A stretch of 64,000 nucleotides of DNA from Rhabdornis inornatus (taxonomy: Eukaryota > Chordata > Aves > Passeriformes > Rhabdornithidae), in assembly GCA_013397075.1 (NCBI GenBank), contig VWZS01010177.1, forward strand, positions 892,097 to 956,096. The letters run 5' to 3'. Position 1 is the stretch's first letter; every line of letters begins with the position of its first letter. Both the position numbers and the translations under genes were made by a program. A model generated the notes under the pieces. That model was not told the origin of the DNA. It saw only the letters and a program-made list of their open reading frames with translations, and did not search any database. Positions 25,259 through 36,842 of the stretch are shown here, in pieces.

Positions 25259-25845
25259 TGTGCTGGTTTTGGCTGGGGTACTCAATTTCCTTCACAGTGT
25301 CTGGTATGGGGCTGTGTTTTGGATTTGTGCCAAAACAGAGTTGCAAATACAGAGATGTTTCTGCTATTGCTGAGCAGGGCTTATACAGAGCCAAGGCCTT
25401 TTCTGCTTTGACTGCTGCCATGCTGGCAAGGAAAGTGAGGGTGCTGGGAAGAGACAGGTCTGGAACAGGTGGCCCAAACTGGTGAAAGGGACGTTCCAGA
25501 CCATATGGCATCATGCTCTGTATGTAAAGCAAGGGGAAGAAAAAGAAAAGTATGGGGAAATGTTCAAAGTGATGATGTTTGTCTCCCCAAGCCACTGTTA
25601 CATGTGGTGGGGGCCTGCTCTCCTGGAGATGGTTGAACCCCTAACTGCCAATGGGAAGAAGTGAATTAATTCCTTGTTTTGTTTTTGTTGCATGTGTGGC
25701 TTTTGCAGTCCCTATTAAACTGTCTTTATTTTAACCCAGGAGTTTTCTAGCTTTTACCCTTCTGATTCTCTCCCTGATCTCACTGGTGGGGGAATAAGAA
25801 AGAAATTGCATGAGGTTTGGTTGCTGTCTGGGTTAAACCACAACA
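25259..25845 (+). mobile_element. solo LTR, avian ERVL type
   Basis: Starts TGTGCTGGTTTTGGCTGGGG and ends ctgggttaaaccacaaca, the characteristic ends of a very common avian ERVL LTR. Internal landmarks are ggtatggggctgtgttttgg, ttgctgagcagggcttatac, catatggcatcatgctctgt, ctgctctcctggagatggtt, and the 3' block tattaaactgtctttatttt. The TATA box (gtatgtaaag near 25517) and the polyadenylation signal (tattaaa) are both degraded or atypical. No internal region or second LTR is present, so it is a solo LTR left by recombination. Antisense open frames over 25215-25595 are artefacts. Confidence 0.92.
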
Positions 25846-25925
25846 CTCATGGACATATGGAGATACCTGCACAGACACTTTAAACATACAGAGGGGACAT
25901 TTTTTTGGTTACATGAACCACGTAA
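25846..25925. repeat. right copy of the ~80-bp direct repeat flanking the LTR
   Basis: Begins exactly at the 3' end of the LTR and matches 25180-25258 at roughly three positions in four by eye. Confidence 0.7.
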
Positions 25926-25929
25926 AAGA

Positions 25930-27600
25930 TGATGCTAGCTGCAGGCACATAAAACCAAGATAAATATGCTGTGGATATAAGACAGAAGAGAAATAATATA
26001 AAATGCTAACATTGAAGGGAAATGTTAAGCAAGTGTAAGATGCAATCTTATTTATGATCATTCAAGAAAATATGTTTGCACTTTGGATTCATTTTCCAAT
26101 GAAATATATCTTCAGAGAATACTTCCAGATGACGGACAATTCTGTAGCACCAAAACCCTCAGATTTGAGGATTGCATGGTGATCAAAATTATTATAATGG
26201 GAGGAAAAACAGTCCAGATTTCAAATATCATCAAGATCTTATACAACCTGAAGCAGTCTTGGGAGCTCAAAGATTATCTCATTATTCAGAACGCTTTGAG
26301 ACACAAAAGGAAAGTTAGAGAGCTCTAAGGTCCCAGGAAGGGGTAGTGCTACTAGCAGAATCACAGCAAAGATGCAGAGAGATGAATGCACATCCCTGCA
26401 GCTTTACTGAAGGAGCAAACCTGCCAAAGAAGATGAAAGTGCAGTGCTGTAGAGGACTCGTAGGTGTTTTGCAAGGAGTTTATGGAAAAAGTACATCATT
26501 AAAATTATGTAGTGAGGAAATCTTCAGTAGGTCATTACCTAAAAGCTGTATCTCTGCACATTAGTGAGTTTCAGTCTCAAGCTTCTCTTACATCTTACAC
26601 TACGCTGTTGGTTCCAAAAACAGAACAAACAAAATCCCAGCATGGTGCCCACTATGAATGACCTTAGCTCTGTAAAGTATTTGCCATGCAGTAGTGAATA
26701 TAATAAAAGTCAGGATCTTCCAAAAGTGGAAAGTACTTGCTAGAAGATTCTGGAATATATTATCATCTGGTAAGCAGGAACAATTTCTTCTGGATTAAAA
26801 TTGTATGCCTTTCCTTGTACTGTGGAACAGATCCTCTGTTCTTGTCAGATGTTAGGGAAAGTTGAAGTTACCATAGAAGAAATGTGTTCAGCTCTACATT
26901 TAGCTTCCACAAAGGAGTCTTTTAAGAAAGTTTGTGCCAGCTTAAGGCAAAGCTATGAAAATATGCTTTTGTGTTAATTGTGTGGAAAAAATATTTCTAA
27001 CCTTTGAAAATACTACATTTTGAGTTGCCTCAGTAGATTTTTTTAAACTAAGTAGATATCTCATTCAAATATCTTTGTGGCATCAATTCAGAATATTGTA
27101 TGTAATATAAAATAAAATATAAAATCAACATTTTATATTTTATAAAATATAAGAATCTGGGGCTCCAGAAGGCAGAACTATCTGTTAGAACGAGGGTTTG
27201 AGGCTTATTAAAAGGATCAGATTATTGGAAATCAATAAAATGAAGACAATTGTTGTATAAATTCAATATAGAAACTCTTCATACTAGGCAATACACATAT
27301 CTTGGTTGGCATAGTTGCAAAGTTTCAAAAATTCTCTGAGCCAGATGCACAGTTTTCTGTTTCTCCCCTACAGTTACAGACATTGGATATGCTTCAGCTC
27401 AGTGTACCCAGGAGTTAGTAGACATAGGCTTTTTAAAGGCGTGCCTTTAAAACTTAGGATGAATTTTAGGGAAATGTAAAATAGATGGGTTTAGCTTTCA
27501 TTGAAGTTCCACTTGCTGGTTATTTTACCTGGAGCATAATATTGACAACATCTCTGGGTGAGGAAAGCTGTTTAGAAGCAAGCTAAATAAGACCAAAATT
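25930..27600. other. unique AT-rich sequence with a perfect hairpin
   Basis: No gene is seen. A 14-bp perfect inverted repeat with a 4-base loop lies at 27112-27143. Confidence 0.55.
27112..27143. repeat. perfect inverted repeat (14-bp arms, CAAC loop)
   Basis: Left arm ATAAAATATAAAAT (27112-27125), loop CAAC, right arm ATTTTATATTTTAT (27130-27143). All pairs are A:T. It may be a palindrome-prone AT repeat rather than a functional hairpin. Confidence 0.9.
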
Positions 27601-27605
27601 AGGCA

Positions 27606-27663
27606 ATAAAATAAAATAAAATAAAATAAAATAAAATAAAATAAAATAAAATAAAATAAAATA
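27606..27663. repeat. (AAAAT)n microsatellite
   Basis: About eleven uninterrupted AAAAT/ATAAA units. Confidence 0.95.
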
Positions 27664-27892
27664 CATTTTAAAATAGGGTTAGTCTCATACAGTTCATGTT
27701 GCTTGAAAATTAAAAACCATGGAATAAAAAGGAGGTGCTTTAGTCTAAGGCTGCCTACAGGTGAAAAGCTTTTCTTAGATCTCCTGTGGAAGAGCAGAGA
27801 ATTTAATAACTGCAGTTATCTTGCACAGTAAGATGTAGATTGATGAGAAAGTTATCTTGCAGACTCAGGATACCCAATCTCTATATGTATAA

Positions 27893-28035
27893 TAAACTTC
27901 TTCAGGATGGCCCACTTCCCTGGGTAGCCTGTTCCAATGCCCAATCAACCTTTCAGGGAAGAAACCTTCCGCTTATATCCAATCTAAATGTCCCCTGGTT
28001 CACCTTGAGGCCATTTTCTCCGGTCCTGAGAGGTT
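27893..28035 (-). mobile_element. CR1 LINE fragment
   Basis: ctgggtagcctgttccaatg, ctttcagggaagaaaccttc and cttgaggccattttctccgg are the reverse complement of the CR1 3' region. Truncated on both sides. Confidence 0.85.
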
Positions 28036-28039
28036 CACC

Positions 28040-28343
28040 TTAGGAGGATTGTATCAATGGATATAAATATTTGAAGGGAGGATGTGAAGAAAGCAAGGTC
28101 AGGCTCTTTACAGTGGTCTCCATTGTCAGGACTTCTGAACATCAGGAAAACCTGTTTTACTGTCTGGGCAACCGAGCACTGCTATAGTTGCCCAGAAAGG
28201 TTGTGAAGTCTCGTCCCTGGAGATACTCAAAAGCCACCTGGACACTGTCCTCAGCAACTGCCTCAAGGTGTCCTTGAGGAGGGTCATTAGACCAGGTGAC
28301 CTCCCCAGGTCAACTCAAACATTTTGTGATTCTGTGAGTGTGT
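28040..28343 (+). mobile_element. CR1 LINE 3' end
   Basis: Starts ggattgtatcaatggatata and passes gcccagaaaggttgtgaagt and ccctggagatactcaaaagc. It continues through aggtgacctccccaggtcaa to the tail aacattttgtgattctgtga. 5'-truncated; it lies within a few bases of a CR1 in the opposite orientation. Confidence 0.9.
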
Positions 28344-28344
28344 G

Positions 28345-31300
28345 ATCAGAGCACTTGTGTCTCAGAAGTTTGAAAAGTAAAATTCAAAGAAGAAATTAAA
28401 GAAAATAAAATGAAGGGTGAAAAGATTGTCCCCAGACCTATATGGAAAGAGGATGAAAATACAAATTGTCCTAGAGTCTGTGGAGGGAGAGATTAAGATC
28501 AGGAATGATGTAAGTATTGCTAACCTACTAAATACGTGTTCTGTTCTTGTTTCAATAAGGATGATGATGCATGTAACACCAATGGAAATGTAATCTAGAG
28601 ACAATGAGAAAGAGGAATTAGAAAATCATATGTGAGCTGTGAGTAAATTTTTGTCTGCTTGTAATGGTTTTATTGAATAACTGAAAAATCTATGCCTTGG
28701 CTCCTTAAAGAACTAGCATATTAAATAAGACATTAGCAGATTCTGGCAATATAGCAGGAGAAAAACACATTATTAAGCGGAGGGAAAAAAAAAAAGATAG
28801 AATGAGACAAGTATAGCCAATTACCTTTTTCTAAGGGTCATGTTTTGGGTTTTTTAAATAGAGTTTTTGTTAGGGACATCAATATTGTCCGAGACATCAG
28901 GAAATGTACAATGATATAAAACATAAATGGATTCATTAAAGATACATCACATTAGAGTTATTAAACATCCCTCCTAATAGATTAATTTCCAAGATAAGGT
29001 TAATTGAAAAAACTTGATATCTAAACGGCATGATACTATCATAAAAAAAAAAATCAAGTTGTAAATCTTCCATCAGTTAATAAAAAATTTATAAAATGGA
29101 TAAAGAGATGATTTTGGTGTGTATTAAATGAGAGTTACTGAAATGAAAGGGAGATTGGAGTTTTTCTTGGGTTCAATCTTGTAATAAATATTTATTATTT
29201 TCCTAATTGTCTGTGTTTTCAAGCATAGGTCCTGAAGTCCATGCAAAACAGAAAGTTGGAAATTCTGACCAGCCGTCTGAAAGAAAAAAATTATGTTGAA
29301 TATTGATATCACAGAAATTGTGTTGTAATTTGAAGTACGTAAGATCTCTCTCAACTAGGATTTGATTTTTTAGGGGCCATGACAGATGAAGAGGAACTGA
29401 GATGACAATAATCTGCTTATTTCTCAATGAAGCCTTAGAACTTTAAGAAAAATAAATAAATAAATGTCTGAAAATCTTTGCAAAATGTCTGCAAAATAAT
29501 TTTGCAGGAGATAATGCTAGTCTACCTGCCGTTGCATTCATTTCTGGTCACATGTGGTCAGAAATCTCAAGTTTGAACTTGAAGAAATGAAGATGAATGG
29601 AAAATGTATTTTACAATATGAGAATAAAATCTGTGGCTAGCTTAGTCTAGTAAGATAAGTGTTAAAAAACATGATTCCACTGAGTGGAAAATATAATGGG
29701 AGGAGATCTATTTAAGTACAGGATCTGTGAACATACATTGCTCCTAAACAAATTATTAGTAATTATTACAAAAGTGCTTCTCACTGTAAAACAACTCAAT
29801 GACCTGTCAGCCCTAATAGTTAGATGCAAGAAACTCATTGCTTCACATGTCCTTTAGATACACTTTATGTAAATGGTGTTGTTATAATTACTACCCTTAA
29901 AACCCAGTATTTGGGGTTTCTTCTGGTGGCTGAACAGGATTAAGAGATGTTCTACTCCTTACCTCTCATGGCATAACTTCTCTTCCATTGCACTTACATC
30001 ACCAGCTTCTACATTAACAAGAGGGAATGACCAATACTTGATTTCACATCACAAATTTTTGCCCTTGGGCCATATATTCATGTGACAGTTTACAAGTAGT
30101 CTGTGTCAGTTGTATGGTTCCCAGGAATGATAGATGCATTCTAAAGAGCCAAGCTCCGGAGGACCTTTCATCTCCAGTGCTGATGGTGTGCTGATTATGA
30201 TTCCATCAGGAAGGAAATCACTTGGGTGCACCACTGCTGTGCTCAAAACCTACTGAAAGACTACAGATAACAAGTGCAAGGCATATTCACACCTGAAAAC
30301 AACCTGCCACAGATGCAGCTATTGAGGATGGAAATGTCAGAGCCTGGCCATAGCTAGAAATCAATGAAGAGAGAAAGCACTGATGTTATTTAGAATTACT
30401 AGAAGTATGTTTGCACATATTTTGTCGGTGGGCAGGAGCTTGCTTGACTGGCACTCAGTGTTCTGAAAACAGCTTCTGCTGTAGCTGAAAAGAAGTGACT
30501 GGAAAAATAAACCAGACATTCTGTAACTGAATATCTTCAGCATAAATTTTAGCAGTTACCATGGTTTAGTCTGACTAGCTCGAAAGAATTTTAAGACTCA
30601 TTATTGGATCTATAAAAGGTTTAGGCTCATGTCAAGTAATTTTAAGTAGACGTGCAATTGCATTTCTGAAAAAGTAAAGCTGTTTTCTTAATTTAAACAA
30701 AAATTATTTTTTTTTCATGCTGAGTATAAGCAAATATTAAAGTATTCTAAAATTTTCTGGTAAGATAAATGAAACCTGTAATATAGTTATGTATGTTCCA
30801 TAAAGTTATGAAACATAGATGACACATATAACGATGCATGTTCTATAAATACTTCTGATTAAATGTGTACTTTATTCATATCTGTAGTTAGTGGGTATCA
30901 TAAGACATGCAGTCTTGTCTTGTCTGATGACTCCATCTGCTACTCAGTATTAGTTATGGATTGAAGGGTTTTATTTTCAGGCTTAGAATTTAGCGATCTG
31001 TATTTAGTGTGAAGTCTCTATTAGGGAAAATGAAGCCTGGTGATGTTTTACCTAAAAGAAAGAAAAATAATCTCTTTTCTTTCCATTCACATAAAGCCCT
31101 GAAAGCCAATGTATAGAACACAAGGGTAACTTTGAATACATTCACAATTACTGTGAAATTACATCATTAAGGAAAAACATCTGTTTAAGTGCTTGGATGA
31201 ATTGTGGCCACCTTCGTTCTAAAGGGAATGTTGACAATATCTGATCTGCAGATTAAAGGTGCAAAAGTCTTTTCTGTATTACATCAAATGACAACAACTC

Positions 31301-33460
31301 TCCATCATTTCCATGCAAAAGGGCAAAACTACAAACTCATTCCTGTCTAGACAGAAGAAATAATGGCTTTTTATCTAAATTGTCTTGGGCCACTGCTGGG
31401 ACATTCAAGGAAAAGCTCTACTACTAATGAATAAAAAGACAATTTTTTTACAATTAATGAGTCATAGATATTTTAAGCACTGCAATTTGAGGACAGAAAG
31501 CTATTAGATTTAGAGAAAGAATGGAAAAAAATAATGAGATCAGAGGGGTGAGCTATTTTGGTACCTGGTAAAGGTTGTTATTCTAATTCAATATTTATCA
31601 TGCAGTAGCAACTTTAAATTGAAGAATCTAAAGTAAAGATGCTTGGATCTTGGATACCATCTGGAAAGTTCAGCTGAAGAGAGTCAGGCATAAGGAAAGT
31701 AATAACATTAGTAACAGAAAATATGTCTGTAAACCACATTTTTTTAATTCAAAACAGGGGGGAAAAAAGCAGATGGTAGAATTTGGAAGGGATTATTAGA
31801 AATTAACATATTAATGACCAGATCCTGCAGTGACTGGAATAAACAGAGCTTCGCCATTGATTTTAATGAGAGTAGAATAAAGTATGTCATGAGAAGTGGT
31901 GAGAAAAGGTTGTAAACATAAAAGACAACATTCTCCAATTGAGGCAGTTTTCTGCTTTGTAAACACAAATTGAACTTCAAGGGGCTAAACATAACCACAG
32001 GCCAAGCCCTCTAGTCAAGGGAATAGTTCTCTGGGAAACAGTTAACAAAAGTAGCTTCAATCCTTTGGATTTAAATGATTTTTATGAGGGAAAGATGTGA
32101 CACAAACAGATACCCATTTGTACATAAACTAGGGCAGCACTGTGCTTAGATCTTCAACAAATCTAGGTAGCTCAAATCAAGAAGGAAGAACCAGCTCCTC
32201 TGTAATCCTGTGTTCTCTCTACAAAGTTCAGTTTGTTTTTGAACAAGATAGGGTATCTGTCACCAAGATATAATTGCTGTTATATTGCAGAATTCCACTG
32301 GTTTACGACTATGTGCATCACACTCTATTTTGCATTTACAAAGCACCCCCTTCTAGGACATGGAGAGATATATCCTCCTAAAGGCCCCAAAGGCATAAGC
32401 TTGTATTTAAGCACCTAAAAAGGTGCAATTTAACCCACAAAGGGCATGAGAAAGATTTTCTCAGATATAAACCTCATTCTGTAAAGCAAACACTTTACTG
32501 GAAGTGGAGCTGCATTTTCATATTGAATTGATCTGTTTTGCCTCTAAGGGTCATTGCACTGTGTAAGCAAAGAGCAAGGGATCAAATGTTAAAGAAAATA
32601 TGATTGCATAACATAGTTTGTTATTTAAAAAGATGTAGCTATGTGCGTTATTTACTAGTTCTTGGCTTTAATTAAAAACAAATAAAAAGGTGAGTATAAA
32701 TGGAATTGGGAATACTGCACTAATTTTCATCGTTTAATTTCTTCATATACAATAATTAAAGTAAACACTAATTACTAAAACTATTTTTCATGGTTAAAGT
32801 GCAAAATATACTTATTTCTCAAGTAGTCTTATGTTTTTACAAGAGCTCTCTCTAGTGGCTATAACTGTTTCTGCATTGTAACAAGTTTGGGTATTTTGAG
32901 GACCATTTTAAAAAGAATTTTTACTGTAATTTGAGGTAGTAGGAAAAACAATAACAGAACTCTGTCCAGCCATGCAGCAGATAGGGATAATATAACTATA
33001 AATCTGGAGAAATAATTCTTATTCACCAAAGCATAGGGTATTGAAAATAGTTTATTGTATTTTATTCTAATAGGAAGGCTTAAAATAATACCCAACCTAG
33101 AAAAGATGGCAAAAATTATTGCTGCAAAAGCAAAGACAGGACAATCAAAACAAATGTAACATATGATCAGGAGTACTGGTCACACAACACTGAAAAACTC
33201 TTTAAAAATAATGAAGTAAAATTATGAAACTTCAATTTTGCTTCTGCTTCTTTTGTGCAGTGATTTACCTCTAGTTATCCTCTGCATAACAAGGATATAC
33301 TTGTAGCAAGTGAGAGGTATTCAGAAAGAGTTTTGAGCCAAGTTGTTCTGTGATGTTGTGTTTGGTATTGGTCATCTTAAAGCAGGTACTCATTTAAGTG
33401 AACTATGCTGAGGATCTGGTCCACACCATCTACTGACTGCATTAATGTCTGACCCCGAAA
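28345..33460. other. long unique AT-rich interval, no gene seen
   Basis: About 5 kb without recognisable repeats or coding sequence. Frames of 60-84 codons on both strands lack motifs. Old diverged elements cannot be excluded. Confidence 0.5.
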
Positions 33461-33467
33461 CTTTTAC

Positions 33468-33651
33468 CTGCAACTGCTTCATCCTCATAAAAGGGGGCTT
33501 CTGGGAATCCCTTATGGTAGACCTAGATGTCTGGGCAATCTCTCTTTTCTGCCCAGAATGAAGGGGTTTTCGATAGTACGTCTGCTGACTGGGAGAGAGA
33601 GTACAGGGCAAAACAGCTTCAGAAACTGGTGCCATAAAGGTACTGTGATTG
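33468..33651 (-). other. candidate coding exon of unknown gene
   Basis: On the minus strand an open frame spans 33674-33390. Within it, tttgacag|CAATCA gives a splice-acceptor match (AG at 33653-33652), and TTGCAG|gtaaaa gives a donor match (GT at 33467-33466). They would bound a 184-bp exon. The translated text is varied and protein-like, with many S/T/Q/R residues (for example SGQKREIAQTSRSTIRD and KPPFMRMKQLQ), unlike the low-complexity frames around it. The acceptor's pyrimidine tract is weak. I recognise no family. It could be an exon of a gene spanning this region, a pseudogene piece, or chance. Confidence 0.3.
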
Positions 33652-33674
33652 CTGTCAAAGATTAGACACTTCAT

Positions 33675-35340
33675 GTTTAATGCAGAATTTGGACACCCGA
33701 ATAATGGAAGTTAAATCTCTGTTAAAGGGAGAAAATGGAAGTCTGGAGTTTAGTACTAACAGGAGCTACACTCACCAATGTTTGGCAAGTAGATTAATTA
33801 CTCTTTGCTAACCTGTTCTCATCAAATGGTGATGAATTGTCTTTATGCAGGCTATGGGACTTTTGTTTGGCATGGCTTTTCTGCTTCTCAGAGCCATGTA
33901 CTGATATGTAGTTGCAATAATAATAAATGATAAATCCAGCTTTCCGTTTTCCCTAGCTCACTGCTATGCCACACAGTTTCACTGAGTCACTTATTAATGT
34001 TTAGGAATACTTTGAGATCCTCAGATGGAAGATGCTATATCTAAAAAGGTTATTGTTTCATTAAAGGTATCTGAAGAAATCAAGTTTAAAATATCTGCAA
34101 GCCTTTGCATGATTTTTGTATTCTTATAACCTTCCATACAGCTAGTTCATTTCTTAAAAAAGGCAAAAATTTACCCTAGAAACCAAAAAATCTGCTCTTT
34201 CAAATTACTCTTTTCAAAATACACCAACCTCTACTTTGTATGTCACCAGAAGAACTTGACGGATGAAAATCTTCAATCTCAGAAGCTAAATCTATGTCAA
34301 TAGCTATGTCAGATTAAACTGAAGTCAGAAACCTTTCTGGGCATGGGGTTAAATTAAATGACCCATATCTATTAATAAATGCTTTTAGCAACAAAAAGGG
34401 AGTAGCTACACGTAAAATGCCAGCTGACATTAAGACACAGTAGCTGGAATATTCAACTTTCTAAACCATATCCATGAATTAATTAAGAGTTTGCTATTTG
34501 CCTCAGGTCAAAAATGTTCCTGAGAATGGTCTAAGAACTTAAAAATACAGACAATTGCATTGCCTGCCTGGTTCTGTTTAAGTTACTAACATATATGCAG
34601 TCTAGAGAATGATTGTGCATGACATAGATATAAAAGCTGAGGTCACTGAAGAGTGGAAAGAATTTATGGTGGGATTTAAATATTAAAGCTCTATCGAACT
34701 AGCTTGAAAAAACATGTCATTGCATTCCTGGCTTAAAATAATTCCTTTATCAGAGTTGGAGAGAAAAAGACAAATAGAGTTAAATCTAACTATTTTTGAG
34801 TTTCCCAATGCTAAAAAATTGACATGCAAAACAAGTAAAATTAATGTCACAATTCTAAAAATGCACTCTGTTCAACAATAAATAATAACAAAATGTCAGT
34901 AGTTTTATTCAAATTAGTAGTTTAACTGACTTCAGAGGCAAAATTCTTAGAGATTTAACATGTTAAGAAAGTAAGACTGAGAAGCTTTAGTCCCAAGGCT
35001 ATATGAGCTCAGCATAAAGCCATGGCCTGGTAGTAGCAGTGGCATGACTATATTTACTGCACTACAGGATGATGCTCTCAGACTCCACCCTCTGGCCCTG
35101 ATCTATCATTCTACTGTACCTCTATGTGGCACCTGCTTGGTGCAGGGAGATCATTCATGGGATGTCCTGATATCTAGAGGAGACCAATTAATTGATCCAA
35201 GCCCTTCTCCTGGCACACACAGCTTCTCACTTATATTCTTTATTTCCAAAAGTGTTTCTGATTCAGTTTAGAACTGGATCATAAACCAGGGATTAAGAAC
35301 TGGAAAAGGGCATTTCCTGTCAAGTGAAGAAATTACATAA
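33675..35340. other. unique AT-rich sequence, no gene seen
   Basis: A moderately GC-richer patch at 35015-35270 carries a 75-codon frame without motif. Otherwise nothing recognisable. Confidence 0.5.
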
Positions 35341-35649
35341 ATTTTGAAGCTTGTTTTGGTTGCTGCTAGTAGTGCTTACACTAAGTCAAGGACTTCCAGT
35401 TTCCCATATTCCATCAGTGACCAAAAGCACAAGAAGCTGGAAGAGAGCACAGCTAGAACATCTGACCTGAACTGGAAAACACGATAATTGGTATACTGGG
35501 ACATCATTCCCCATATATAAACTGGAGAGAGTTGGCCAGAAGGGGCTGCTCACTGCTGGGGAATGGCCAGGGCATCACATGGTCGGGCGAGTCAGAGACT
35601 GGTGAGCAATTGTATTCTTCATCTCCTGTCTTTCCTGGGTTTTATTATT

Positions 35650-35935
35650 TTCTTTTTCTTTTTCTTTTTCTTTTTCTTTTTCTTTTTCTTTTTCTTTTTC
35701 TTTTTCTTTTTCTTTTTCTTTTTCTTTTTCTTTTTCTTTTTCCTTTTCTTTTTCTTTTTCTTTTTCTTTCTCCTTTTCTTTTTCTTTTTCTTTTTCTCTT
35801 TTTCTTTTTCTTTTTCTTTTTCTTTTTCTTTTTCTTTTTCCTTTTCTTTTTCTTTTTCTTTCTCCTTTTCTTTTTCTTTTTCTTTTTCTCTTTTTCTTTT
35901 TGTTTTTCTTTTTCTTTCTTTTTTCTTCTTCTTTC
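35650..35935. repeat. (CTTTTT)n microsatellite inside the LTR
   Basis: About 285 bp of nearly pure pyrimidine, mostly CTTTTT hexamers with scattered TTTCTCC and TTTTTCTC variants. It contains a higher-order duplication: the cctttt…tttctcctttt…tttctcttttt pattern at about 35752-35800 recurs at about 35840-35895. F/S/L-only open frames here are artefacts. Confidence 0.95.
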
Positions 35936-35937
35936 AT

Positions 35938-35985
35938 TACTAATATTATTATTATTATTACTATTACTATTATTATTATTATTTT
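35938..35985. repeat. (ATT)n microsatellite
   Basis: About 14 ATT/ACT triplets at the end of the pyrimidine tract, a usual site for ATT expansion in this LTR family. Confidence 0.9.
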
Positions 35986-36109
35986 AATGATTAAGCTGTT
36001 CTTATTTCAACTCGTGGGTTTTAACTTTTGCAGGTCTCTCCCCCATCCCAGTGGGGGAGGCAGCAGTGTGGTCAGTTGCTGGCTGGGGTTAAACGAAAAA
36101 AGTGCTTTT

Positions 36110-36127
36110 TGGAACACAAGGTGGGCA
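36110..36127 (+). other. decayed retroviral primer-binding site, tRNA-Lys-like
   Basis: TGGAACACAAGGTGGG matches 12 of 16 positions of a lysine-tRNA primer site (TGGCGCCCAACGTGGG), a few bases after the LTR end. This fixes the orientation of the provirus. Confidence 0.6.
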
Positions 36128-36545
36128 TGAAGCGTTGATATAACAACTGATCTTTCAAGATAATGTTAAAACAATTTTTTAATAAACTTATATAAGTTGA
36201 ATAGTTGCTGGTTATAATATTTATTTGCTCTCAGAGTTGTGCTTGTTCTCCGAGCTGTATTTAACTTTACTTGCAGTGTGTGTTCCCTGTTGTGCTATTT
36301 ATCACCTCTGGGCTCTGGCCTAAAGTTATCATGTTGGTGAACTTTGTAACACTGCCTTATGGTATGATGGAACTACTGGTCCTGAAACTAATCTGGTGTT
36401 TGTACTGAGCCTTGCCGTCAGCTCTGTACTTCGGGAGCCATCTATCGGAAATTGTTAATAATTACACCTTTTCCCTTCTCTGAGCGAGTTTGTAGAGGAG
36501 ACATCCTCCCATATCTTCCCCTTCTCCCACAGGACAATTGCAATA
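36128..36545 (+). mobile_element. ERVL-type provirus, leader region
   Basis: Non-coding sequence between the primer-binding site and the gag-like frame. AT-rich at first, then an ordinary mixture; no motif is assigned. Confidence 0.55.
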
Positions 36546-36842
36546 GTGTTTAAGAATTTTGAACATTTTGAACATCCTTGGGATGTTGAAGCCAACACAG
36601 TTCTATTGGTAGGAATCATGAATGTGGTTCAGATCTTGTTTATGATTAAGCAACTCTTTGTGACTACTCCACCCTCTGTGACAAGCACAGCAGCTGCACA
36701 AAGCCTGGTGATGAGCACTGTGGTTAGTCAAACCCCAGTTAGGGGCATTGCAGCTACTCAGACTTGGGCAAATATTGATGCAGCTGAATCAGAGAACCAA
36801 TCCATGCCAGTATCAGTCACCTATCTCTATAAGGGGAAATAG
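36546..36842 (+). pseudogene. ERVL-type gag remnant, N-terminal part still open
   Basis: A 98-codon frame that begins at an alternative start and stops at TAG 36840. The middle carries a repeated S/T/A-rich segment, for example TTPPSVTSTAAAQ and VVSQTPVRGIAATQTWA, which is typical of the N-terminal region of the avian ERVL gag polyprotein. Gag would form the virion core. The frame is much shorter than a full gag gene and is closed by a stop, with further gag-like sequence continuing in broken frames to about 37880. It is an old, inactive copy. Confidence 0.7.

Larger units (their letters stand above)
35352..36101 (+). mobile_element. 5' LTR of a decayed ERVL-type provirus
   Basis: Starts near tgttttggttgctgctagta and follows the avian ERVL LTR order: cttacactaagtcaaggact, a TATA-like ccatatataaactggagaga (35512-35531), gtgagcaattgtattcttca, and a pyrimidine tract with ATT repeats. 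The 3' block is ctctcccccatcccagtggg and then ttgctggctggggttaaacg. The CTTTTT microsatellite (35650-35935) makes this LTR longer than usual. The extreme 5' and 3' ends are eroded, so boundaries are within about 10 bp. No matching 3' LTR is found downstream in the window. Confidence 0.85.

Noticed and set aside
25215..25595. 126-codon minus-strand open frame
   Set aside because: Antisense to a solo ERVL LTR.
35532..35987. Long open frames on both strands (126-151 codons)
   Set aside because: They translate the CTTTTT microsatellite (only F/L/S or K/E/R) and are not genes.
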